In this document: positions 1 to 6,041 of the stretch, in pieces
Layout of the letters: each line of letters begins with the position of its first letter
Position numbering within the stretch: position 1 is the first letter of the stretch
Assembly (NCBI GenBank): GCA_001801485.1
Contig: MGXV01000034.1
Location: 1-6,412 of the forward strand
From: Gammaproteobacteria bacterium RIFCSPHIGHO2_12_FULL_37_14
GTDB taxonomy: Bacteria; Pseudomonadota; Gammaproteobacteria; DSM-16500
Length of the DNA stretch: 6,412 nt
Direction: 5' to 3'
Made by a program: the position numbers and the translations under genes
Notes under the pieces: generated by a model
Databases searched by the model: none
What the model was told of the DNA's origin: nothing
Seen by the model: the letters and a program-made list of their open reading frames with translations, nothing else

Positions 1-115
1 CAAATATGTTTTTAGGATCATCTGTTCCTAACCCATAACACAATACTTTATCATCTTGAGTCATGGCGATATGCATCGCCTCATTGATGGCCGCTGTATA
101 GGTTAACTGACGCAT
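1..115 (-). CDS. ThDP-dependent dehydrogenase E1 component, beta subunit (5' part only)
   Basis: Only the first 38 codons are in the window; the gene runs off the low-coordinate edge. The peptide begins MRQLTYTAAINEAMHIAM and continues to a GLGTDDPKNIF stretch. This is the standard opening of transketolase-like E1 beta subunits (a basic, hydrophobic start followed by an AINEAM-type helix and then a strand leading to a glycine). The start is the ATG at 115-113, preceded by AAGGAG at 126-121 with a 5 nt spacer. It overlaps the last 13 nt of the E1 alpha gene, so the two subunits are almost certainly translated together and assemble as an alpha2beta2 enzyme. Beta subunits supply the pyrimidine-binding half of the thiamine-diphosphate site. 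No catalytic residues can be checked here. Identity rests on the N-terminus plus the adjacent E1 alpha gene. Confidence 0.85.
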   Translation of the reverse strand, partial: MRQLTYTAAINEAMHIAMTQDDKVLCYGLGTDDPKNIF

Positions 116-1113
116 ACAGACTCCTTCACGCTGGCATACTGTCCACTAATTGCATCAATGGCCTCAGGAAACGCACTTTGTTCTGCATACAAAAAGGCTT
201 CTTCTATTTCTTTCTCGATACCTCCTTTTATTTTTCCAAATTGAATTTGAGTGACTCCTTCTTGTCCTAATTGTTTTTGTAATGTATCAATGGAATCTTG
301 TGAGCGCCATGTCTCATATTCTGCAATCGAACGATATCCCAAATCATGATCATAATTCGGACCACAATGTTCTCGATAACGGTAAGTATAAATTTCAACA
401 AACCCAGGTCCACACCCAGCACGCACTTTATCACTCATAACTTTTAACGCATCATAACAAGCAATGACATCATAGCCATTTTCAACAAATGCCACATTTG
501 CGCCCATGCTTTTTACAAAGGCATGAATGTGACGATTTATTGGTTGTCGCTTCCTTAATGGAGTATAAACAGAATAAAAATTATTTTCACATACAAATAA
601 AACAGGTAATTTTTTAAGAACCGCGAAATTTAAGGATTCATAAAAAACACCTTCTTCTATCGCCCCATCTCCCAAATAAATACAACTTAACTTGTTTTCT
701 CCAGAAAGCTGAATAGATAAACCTAAGCCAACGCCAATAGGAATGGTGTTAGCAACAATTGCGGTGCTTCCCATAAAACCAACAGACTGATCAATTAAAT
801 GCATTGAACCACCACGACCACGGCAACAACCTGTCACTTTTCCATGAATCTCAGCAATCATTGCTTTTAAATCACCACCTTTCGCTAGATAATGTCCATG
901 TGCACGGTGACTACTTACTGCATAATCAGTTTTTTTCAATACAGCTCCACTTGCAACAGCAGCTGCTTCTTGGCCAATAGATAGGTGGATAGGTGTACGC
1001 ATTTTTTGTTTTGGATAGGCATCTGCGATGGTTTCTTCCACAATACGAATACGTAGCATTTGATAATAAAAATCAATTTTTTCATTCAAAGATACCGTCA
1101 TGGTATAAACCAA
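103..1113 (-). CDS. ThDP-dependent dehydrogenase E1 component, alpha subunit
   Basis: This is a full-length E1 alpha subunit of the pyruvate/branched-chain/acetoin dehydrogenase superfamily (336 residues from the first start). It binds thiamine diphosphate and, with the beta subunit, decarboxylates a 2-oxo acid. The ThDP/Mg motif is GDGAIEEG at residues 148-155 with Asn at 177-178. A conserved His pair lies in SSHRAHGHYLAKGG (67-80), and a GCCRGRGGSMH segment spans 95-105. The usual PDH loop after TYRY (RGHS or HGHS) is replaced by REHCGPNYDHDLGYR (247-261). That form, as I recall it, marks a subgroup found in polysaccharide clusters. Two starts are possible: TTG at 1113, with GGAG 7 nt upstream, or ATG at 1101, which makes an ATGA overlap with the methyltransferase stop. 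No E2 or E3 gene is in view, which argues against an ordinary PDH complex. The acyl acceptor is more likely a sugar intermediate (inference). Confidence 0.93.
   Translation of the reverse strand: MVYTMTVSLNEKIDFYYQMLRIRIVEETIADAYPKQKMRTPIHLSIGQEAAAVASGAVLKKTDYAVSSHRAHGHYLAKGGDLKAMIAEIHGKVTGCCRGRGGSMHLIDQSVGFMGSTAIVANTIPIGVGLGLSIQLSGENKLSCIYLGDGAIEEGVFYESLNFAVLKKLPVLFVCENNFYSVYTPLRKRQPINRHIHAFVKSMGANVAFVENGYDVIACYDALKVMSDKVRAGCGPGFVEIYTYRYREHCGPNYDHDLGYRSIAEYETWRSQDSIDTLQKQLGQEGVTQIQFGKIKGGIEKEIEEAFLYAEQSAFPEAIDAISGQYASVKESVCVS
121..126 (-). promoter_or_regulatory. Shine-Dalgarno site of the E1 beta gene
   Basis: AAGGAG at 126-121 is followed by a 5 nt spacer and the ATG at 115-113. It sits inside the 3' end of the E1 alpha coding sequence and fixes the E1 beta start. 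Confidence 0.75.
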
Positions 1114-1757
1114 TAATAATCTCCAGTATAGCCAGCCTGTTTAAAAAGCAGTTTCCATTCATCAACGTGCAATACAGTTTTTGCGGTTAAGTTCCATGCT
1201 TCCATTCTCATTTTTTCTTCATCATTATGATAAGCATCAACCGTAATAAAGCTATGCTTCTTTTTTACACGTTCAATTTCCTGTAATGCAATAATCAATT
1301 GTTCTTTTTCCAGATTATGCAAAGTTGTAATTGAAATCACGCAATCAAAACTATTGTCTTCAAACGGCAGTTTTGTTGCACAAGCAGCAAAGCAATGCGG
1401 TTTCATATCTTCAATCGTATTGTCTATTGCATAATTAGAGATGTCTATCCCTTTTACGATGATACCAGGAATTAAGCGTGCCATATCATGCATCATAAAA
1501 CCTTTCGCACAACCAATATCTAATACAGAACTATTGACATCGAGTTTATATTGTTTTTGAAAATCAGGAATCACTGGTTCCCAAAAACGAGGATGATAAT
1601 GAAAACCACCATATCCATGATCACGAGAGCCATCGAAAAATTCTTTTCCAAATTGCTTAGCGATTGCTCTATCTTGGTCTGTTTTTTTCTGACCACGCTC
1701 TGTCACATTACGTTTTGCGCGTGGATAATTAATCATAAGATCAATTTCATTGCCCAT
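1098..1757 (-). CDS. Class I SAM-dependent methyltransferase of polysaccharide clusters
   Basis: This 219-residue protein is a Rossmann-fold methyltransferase. Motif I is VLDIGCAKG (78-86), the acidic ribose-binding position lies in KGIDIS (102-107), and the post-motif PFEDNSFDCVIS (131-142) matches the usual motif following beta-strand 4. About 75 residues precede motif I and include YPRAKRNVTERG (11-22), QFGKEFFDG (35-43) and HGYGGFHYHPRFW (47-59). The C-terminus ends GDYYWFIP. This combination matches a well-conserved family I recall from O-antigen and capsule regions, often next to E1 alpha/beta genes, with no substrate known to me. The ATG at 1757 has AAGGA at 1770-1766 with an 8 nt spacer. 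The gene overlaps the upstream aminotransferase by 11 nt and the downstream E1 alpha gene by 4 or 16 nt. It is predicted to be cytoplasmic, with no signal peptide or membrane segment. Methylation of a sugar or acyl-sugar intermediate is inferred from context. Confidence 0.9.
   Translation of the reverse strand: MGNEIDLMINYPRAKRNVTERGQKKTDQDRAIAKQFGKEFFDGSRDHGYGGFHYHPRFWEPVIPDFQKQYKLDVNSSVLDIGCAKGFMMHDMARLIPGIIVKGIDISNYAIDNTIEDMKPHCFAACATKLPFEDNSFDCVISITTLHNLEKEQLIIALQEIERVKKKHSFITVDAYHNDEEKMRMEAWNLTAKTVLHVDEWKLLFKQAGYTGDYYWFIP
1121..1124 (-). promoter_or_regulatory. Shine-Dalgarno site favouring the TTG start of E1 alpha
   Basis: GGAG at 1124-1121 lies 7 nt upstream of a TTG at 1113-1111 and 19 nt upstream of the ATG at 1101-1099, both in the E1 alpha frame. 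Spacing favours TTG. The ATGA overlap with the methyltransferase stop favours ATG by re-initiation. The choice changes the protein only by four residues (MVYT). Confidence 0.5.
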
Positions 1758-2871
1758 TAAAAAAGTCCTTTATTGCTTCAATCACATGATTTAACTGGGT
1801 CTCGGCGAGCTCTGGATAAATTGGCAAGCTCAACATTTCTTTTGCTAATCGTTCAGCAACTGGAAAATCTCCAAACCTATATTTCAGTGATTTTTCTGTT
1901 TCTTGTAAATGCAGCGGGATTGGATAATGCACTTTTGTTTCTACCCCTTGTTCCTGAAGATACGTTCTTAATGTATCTCTACTCTTAGTTTGAACAACAA
2001 AATTATGATACACAGAAGCAGTATCTACGTTGTCTCTTGGAACTATCACAAGATTTTCAAGCGCTGTTTGATAAAATTCTGCGTTTTTTCTTCTGATGTT
2101 ATTCCATTTTGTTAATTTTCTTAATCCATACAATACGATATTTGCTTGCACACTATCTAATCGAGAATTCAAACCCCATGCAACACAATGATCTCGATCA
2201 ATCAAGCCATGATTACGCATGATCAATATTTTTTGATAGAAATCTTTATTTTTTGTTGTAATAAATCCTCCATCACCATACACATATAGATTTTTTAAAG
2301 GATGAAGACTAAAACATCCAATATCACCAATAGCACCAACATGTTCTCCACAATATGTTGCACCAATTGCCTGTGCCGCATCTTCAATGACATAACAGTT
2401 ATGATGTTTTGCAATTTCTTTGACCTTCCGCATATCTGCAGGGCGCCCTGCTAAATGAACAGGCATAATTGCTTTTGTTTTTTTACTGACATGCTTTTCA
2501 ATCTGATTGACATCAATATTTAAATCATTGGATACGTCACAAAACACAGGGGTTGCTCCAACTGCAACTACAGCACCAGCTGATGCTATAAATGAATTCA
2601 CTGGCACAATCACTTCATCACCATAACCAACGCCCAACACCTTCAGAGATAAAATCAATGCATCAGTGCCATTGGCAACTGTAATAACATAAGGGCATTG
2701 CAGGTAATCAGACAATGCTTTTTCGCACCTTTCAACATAGTCTCCTAAAATATATGATCCTGAAGATAATACTTCATCAATTGTCTGTAAAATATCTGTT
2801 CTATAACGCGCATATCGCGATTGAAAATCGACAAATGGCACGCTTATTTTATTAACCACTTCTATTATCAT
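1747..2871 (-). CDS. DegT/DnrJ/EryC1/StrS-family PLP sugar aminotransferase (second copy)
   Basis: This 374-residue fold-type I aminotransferase has the normal family length. ANGTDAL (66-72) binds the cofactor phosphate. Asp164 in EDAAQAIGA should contact the PLP pyridine nitrogen. Lys193 in CFSLHPLKNLYVYGDGG is the predicted Schiff-base lysine, so this is an aminotransferase rather than a ColD-type dehydratase, which has His there. The C-terminal KVHYPIPLHLQ motif (323-333) is also typical. Family members move an amino group from glutamate or glutamine to a keto-sugar nucleotide. It is a paralogue of the gene just upstream: 44 of 72 residues are identical by eye across 135-206. Its ATG at 2871 overlaps the stop of that gene as ATGA, and its own stop lies inside the methyltransferase gene. 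Whether the amino group goes to C3, C4 or elsewhere cannot be read from the sequence. Confidence 0.93.
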   Translation of the reverse strand: MIIEVVNKISVPFVDFQSRYARYRTDILQTIDEVLSSGSYILGDYVERCEKALSDYLQCPYVITVANGTDALILSLKVLGVGYGDEVIVPVNSFIASAGAVVAVGATPVFCDVSNDLNIDVNQIEKHVSKKTKAIMPVHLAGRPADMRKVKEIAKHHNCYVIEDAAQAIGATYCGEHVGAIGDIGCFSLHPLKNLYVYGDGGFITTKNKDFYQKILIMRNHGLIDRDHCVAWGLNSRLDSVQANIVLYGLRKLTKWNNIRRKNAEFYQTALENLVIVPRDNVDTASVYHNFVVQTKSRDTLRTYLQEQGVETKVHYPIPLHLQETEKSLKYRFGDFPVAERLAKEMLSLPIYPELAETQLNHVIEAIKDFFNGQ

Positions 2872-4013
2872 TGATAAAACATCCTAATCAAATCAATCAT
2901 ATAATCAAGTTCATTTTTGGTAATAAACTCGTGAACGGGTAATGATAACGTTTCACGGCAAACTGCTTCCGTTTTTGGAAAATCACCAACCCGATAACCA
3001 TATTGCTTAGCAGCAGGCTGTAAATGCATGGGTACAGGGTAATGAATTTTTGCATCAACACTATTTTTTATCATATATTTTTTCAATGCGTCTCTATTTG
3101 CACAACGAATAGAATACAAGTGATAAACTTGCTTAATATCAGATTCTCTTATCGGAATAGTGATTTGCTTAATATCACTTAACCCTTTATCTAGATAATT
3201 GGCGTTTCGTATTCTTGTATCTGTAATATGATCAATTTTAGAAAATAAATGATCTCCCACAACTGCCTGAATGGTATCTAACCGAGAATTGTAAGCAAAT
3301 ACCGCACACTCATCACGCCCTTTTAATCCATGATTGCGCAATAATCGTAACTGATCAGCCAACACGTCTGAGTTGGTTGTAATAATTCCGCCATCACCCC
3401 ACACGTTCAAATTTTTTAGCGGATGGAAACTGAAACAGCCAATATCACCAATAGTTCCAACAAATTTATTTCTGTAAGTTGCTTGAATTCCATGACAGGC
3501 GTCTTCAACAACAAAAAGATTGTTTTTTTTTGCAATAAAATTAATGTCATCCATACGACATGGCTTGCCTGCCCAATGCACGGGCAGGATGACCTTTGTT
3601 TTTTTTGTAATTTTTGATTCGATTAGTCCTGGATCAACATTGTAATCATCTAAAATATCAGCAAAAATTGGCTTTGCACCCGCTGTTACAATTGCACCTA
3701 TGGTCGCATAAAAAGTAAAAGGTGTTGTAATAACTTCATCCCCTTCTTTAATACCTAATGCTTTTAGGCTTAAAAATAAGGCGTCCGTACCACTACCCAC
3801 CCCAATCGCGTGTTTTGCGCACATTACTGTTTTAAACTTTTCTTCAAACAACTCAACAGCTTTTCCCAATGTAAAATCATTATTTAAAACAACCGATTTG
3901 ATTTGTTGAAGAATAATATCGCAATCAGCAAACTGATTTGATAAATAGTTATGATTAATAGCAAGCTGACTGTCTTGATGATACTGTTCTGGTAAAAAAT
4001 TGGTGACTGTCAT
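2868..4013 (-). CDS. DegT/DnrJ/EryC1/StrS-family PLP sugar aminotransferase (first copy)
   Basis: This 381-residue PLP enzyme carries all family landmarks: GSGTDAL (73-79), Asp171 in EDACHGIQA, and Lys200 in CFSFHPLKNLNVWGDGG as the predicted internal aldimine lysine. The C-terminal motif KIHYPVPMHLQ spans 322-332. The HPLKNLNVWGDGG form is one I recall from polysaccharide clusters. Its N-terminus has about 20-25 poorly conserved residues before the first helix, more than in the sister copy. The ATG at 4013 has no strong Shine-Dalgarno site and lies 14 nt after the preceding stop, so coupled initiation is likely. The codons for A161-K162-K163-N164 contain a run of nine A on the coding strand (3523-3531), a possible slippage site. 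Function is predicted as amination of a keto-sugar nucleotide; the position on the sugar is unknown. Confidence 0.93.
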   Translation of the reverse strand: MTVTNFLPEQYHQDSQLAINHNYLSNQFADCDIILQQIKSVVLNNDFTLGKAVELFEEKFKTVMCAKHAIGVGSGTDALFLSLKALGIKEGDEVITTPFTFYATIGAIVTAGAKPIFADILDDYNVDPGLIESKITKKTKVILPVHWAGKPCRMDDINFIAKKNNLFVVEDACHGIQATYRNKFVGTIGDIGCFSFHPLKNLNVWGDGGIITTNSDVLADQLRLLRNHGLKGRDECAVFAYNSRLDTIQAVVGDHLFSKIDHITDTRIRNANYLDKGLSDIKQITIPIRESDIKQVYHLYSIRCANRDALKKYMIKNSVDAKIHYPVPMHLQPAAKQYGYRVGDFPKTEAVCRETLSLPVHEFITKNELDYMIDLIRMFYQ

Positions 4014-4027
4014 ATTGCAAAATCCAT

Positions 4028-5014
4028 TTATTTTTTGTGAATATATTCCAATGGAAGTGATTTAATAGCTTCAATATTACTTCTTACCCAATCAATAGTA
4101 TGCGCTATTCCAATTTCTAACGATATTTTCGGTTTCCAGCCAAGAAATCGAGCTGCTTTTTCACTAGACATAGCATACATAGCGTCCTTTCCTGGTCGAT
4201 CAACCGTTGATTGAACAAGAACACTAAATTCAATATCCATTTTTTTACAAATTATTTCAACCAATCTAGCAATGCTTAGTGGCTTCTCTGATGAGAAATG
4301 ATACGTTTCACCAATTTTTCCATTTTCAATAACAGAATTAAGTGCTACTGCAACATCATCACCATAAATGAATGCACGTTGCGATGTGCCACCACCATGT
4401 AATGATAGTTTTTTGCCAGTCAATCCATAAATAATGGTGCGCGGAATAATGCGATAAAGCTGTTGATATGGGCCATAGAAGTTAGCAAAGCGCGTAAATA
4501 CAACTGGAAATTGGTATTGCTGATAATAAGCTTTAAGACTCAAATCAATCGCCGCGTGAGAAACGGCATAGGGGGTAGAAGGTTTATAATGACAATTTTC
4601 ATCAATATCCTTCTCCGTGCTTCCGTAAACTTCGGGTGTTGAAACACGAATATATTTTTCTATAAAATCACATTGACTGAGAAAATGGTGTAATTGTGCC
4701 TTGGCGACAATATTAGTTTGATACCATTGATCTGGTGCGCTCCAACTTTCTGCCACCATACCTTGTCCTGCAAAATCAACGATAATATTTGGTTTTTGTT
4801 GTGAAATGAGCTTGAAAATTTCATTAATTTGTTTATTTATGTCGAATTGATAAAACTGAAATAGTGTTTTATTAGCATTATTTTGATAGGCAAGCAATAT
4901 TGGATTGGGCTCTTTTGAACGGCTAACACCAATCACGGTTTTTTCATTATTTAATAAATGATTAACAAAACACGCACCAGCAAATGAGTTACTGCCTAGA
5001 ACGAGTGTTTTCAT
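4028..5014 (-). CDS. Extended SDR, NAD-dependent epimerase/dehydratase-like, with altered active site
   Basis: This 328-residue Rossmann-fold protein is of the extended short-chain dehydrogenase type that acts on nucleotide sugars. The overall plan follows dTDP-glucose 4,6-dehydratase and UDP-sugar epimerases: N-terminal dinucleotide fold, STPEVYG (125-131), TPYAVSHAA (147-155), NFYGPYQQ (178-185), a sugar-binding RAFIYGDD segment (213-220) and a C-terminal LGWKP. Key residues differ. The glycine motif is GSNSFAG (7-13) without the middle glycine. The RmlB catalytic TDE is TPE, so Asp is missing. The YxxxK pair is Tyr149 with His153 in place of Lys. I recall relatives in polysaccharide clusters with His or Arg here, so this looks like a subfamily trait and not decay. 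It starts at ATG 5014 in an ATGA overlap with the upstream SDR stop. The reaction is uncertain; a 4,6-dehydratase role is doubtful. Confidence 0.9.
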   Translation of the reverse strand: MKTLVLGSNSFAGACFVNHLLNNEKTVIGVSRSKEPNPILLAYQNNANKTLFQFYQFDINKQINEIFKLISQQKPNIIVDFAGQGMVAESWSAPDQWYQTNIVAKAQLHHFLSQCDFIEKYIRVSTPEVYGSTEKDIDENCHYKPSTPYAVSHAAIDLSLKAYYQQYQFPVVFTRFANFYGPYQQLYRIIPRTIIYGLTGKKLSLHGGGTSQRAFIYGDDVAVALNSVIENGKIGETYHFSSEKPLSIARLVEIICKKMDIEFSVLVQSTVDRPGKDAMYAMSSEKAARFLGWKPKISLEIGIAHTIDWVRSNIEAIKSLPLEYIHKK

Positions 5015-5952
5015 GTAGTCACGCCCAGCTGTTGCATGGTTTTTAAATTGTGAAAAATTGCTTTGTTTTTGAGCGCTCCATTCTTATAAAGCGTGACTAT
5101 TTCTTGAATCGCCGCTTCTACATTTTTCTTTGGTGTAAATCCTATTGATAGCAATTTATCTGCACATAAACGATAAGATCTTGGATCGTTTGATGGTGTG
5201 ATTTTTATTTCTGCAGACACATGCTGTTGAACCAATTGTGCGATTTGCAATATCGATAAATTTTCAAACCCCGCGTTAAAAATTCCAATGTGTTCTTTGT
5301 GCGTTAATAAAAATAAATATAAATCTGTAATATCATCTATGTGGATGTTTGGACGAACCTGTGACCCTCCAAATACCGTCATTACTCCATTCTCTAATGC
5401 TTGCATAGTCATCATATTGACTGACACATCTAATCGCATTCTAGGCGAAACACCACAAACGGTTGCTGGCCGCACGATTTGTATTGCAATTTTGTGTTGA
5501 TAACTCAGCAAAACTCGCTCCGTCACCATTTTGGTTTTGTTATAATCTGAAATAGGATGCAACGGCAATGTTTCAACCACTTTCTCCGATTCGTTAACGC
5601 CATACACACTGCCGGAGGATGAATAAATAAACTGTTTCACGCACGCTTGAATGGCCATCTCAATAAGTCGCATGGTCGCTAATGGCCCTATTTCCCAGCT
5701 TAATTTGGGATTTAAATCAGAGCACGGATCATTTGCGACGGATGCTAAATGTATGACCGCATCGACAAACTGAAACCATTCTTGCTTTGGTTCCCTTACA
5801 TCGCCTTTTAATACTATTAAATGATTATGCTCTGGCAAAAAATTTCCAAACCATTGCATATCAACAGCAATAACTTCGTGTCCGTGTGATAGTAATTTTG
5901 GAATCAACACACTGCCTTTGTAACCACAGCCTCCGGTAACTAATATTTTCAC
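5011..5952 (-). CDS. Extended SDR, NAD-dependent sugar epimerase/dehydratase
   Basis: This 313-residue extended SDR has an intact catalytic set: GGCGYKG (7-13) for NAD(P), an acidic residue Asp31 at the end of strand 2, suggesting NAD, SSSGSVYG (111-118), and the Tyr137/Lys141 pair in SDYNKTK. A conserved block RPATVCGVSPRMRLD lies at 161-175, followed by RPNIHIDDITDLYLF (200-214), which is typical of the sugar-binding domain. It belongs to a group I recognise from surface-glycan clusters without a firm substrate. Likely chemistry is oxidation, reduction or epimerisation at a hydroxyl of a nucleotide sugar. The start is a GTG at 5952 with AAGGA at 5963-5959 and a 6 nt spacer. The last four bases form ATGA with the next SDR gene, so the two SDRs are co-translated and may act in sequence. 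Confidence 0.92.
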   Translation of the reverse strand: MKILVTGGCGYKGSVLIPKLLSHGHEVIAVDMQWFGNFLPEHNHLIVLKGDVREPKQEWFQFVDAVIHLASVANDPCSDLNPKLSWEIGPLATMRLIEMAIQACVKQFIYSSSGSVYGVNESEKVVETLPLHPISDYNKTKMVTERVLLSYQHKIAIQIVRPATVCGVSPRMRLDVSVNMMTMQALENGVMTVFGGSQVRPNIHIDDITDLYLFLLTHKEHIGIFNAGFENLSILQIAQLVQQHVSAEIKITPSNDPRSYRLCADKLLSIGFTPKKNVEAAIQEIVTLYKNGALKNKAIFHNLKTMQQLGVTT

Positions 5953-5955
5953 GAC

Positions 5956-6021
5956 TTATCCTTGATCATCATATCTCTCAATCGTTTCTGTTATCGACAA
6001 ATCTTTTGTTGAAACAACCAT
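5956..6021 (-). other. 21-codon mini-ORF in the gap before the first SDR
   Basis: An ATG at 6021 opens a 21-residue frame, MVVSTKDLSITETIERYDDQ followed by G, which stops at TAA 5958-5956. That stop is only 3 nt before the GTG of the first SDR and in the same frame. Only a weak GGA lies upstream. It could be a coupling or leader peptide, a chance frame, or the remnant 5' end of a lost gene. The peptide has the look of a real N-terminus: a CBS-domain nucleotidyltransferase start (repeated pattern of hydrophobics then ETIE) or a PhyH oxygenase start (YDDQG) are both conceivable, but the match is too short to decide. Confidence 0.3.
5959..5963 (-). promoter_or_regulatory. Shine-Dalgarno site for the GTG start of the first SDR
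   Basis: AAGGA at 5963-5959 followed by TAAGTC (6 nt) and GTG at 5952-5950. It fixes the non-ATG start, since the encoded MKILVTGGCGYKG is exactly where an SDR should begin. The same bases also encode the end of the mini-ORF at 5956-6021. Confidence 0.75.
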
Positions 6022-6041
6022 CGTTTTTTCCACGCAGTTAA

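Noticed and set aside
1..1113. Housekeeping pyruvate or acetoin dehydrogenase operon
   Set aside because: No lipoyl E2 or E3 is seen, the E1 alpha loop is of the REHCGP type, and all neighbours are sugar enzymes. It cannot be fully excluded because E1 beta runs off the edge.
993..1190. Plus-strand open frame of 65 codons
   Set aside because: It lies opposite E1 alpha and methyltransferase coding sequence, has no recognisable domain, and its composition is that of a complement of a real gene.
1551..1988. Two plus-strand open frames (1551-1760 and 1773-1988)
   Set aside because: Both are antisense to well-supported methyltransferase and aminotransferase genes and show no family motif.
3423..3617. 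Plus-strand open frame of 64 codons
   Set aside because: Antisense to the active-site region of the first aminotransferase; no motif and no convincing start context.
2868..4013. ColD-like PLP 3-dehydratase
   Set aside because: Those enzymes have His in place of the Schiff-base lysine; Lys200 is present here, as is Lys193 in the sister gene.
4028..5014. dTDP-glucose 4,6-dehydratase (RmlB)
   Set aside because: Overall similarity is there, but the catalytic Asp of TDE and the Lys of YxxxK are replaced, so the specific name is not supported.
5288..5500. Plus-strand open frame of 70 codons
   Set aside because: Antisense to the intact first SDR gene; cysteine-rich look comes from the complement of conserved SDR codons.
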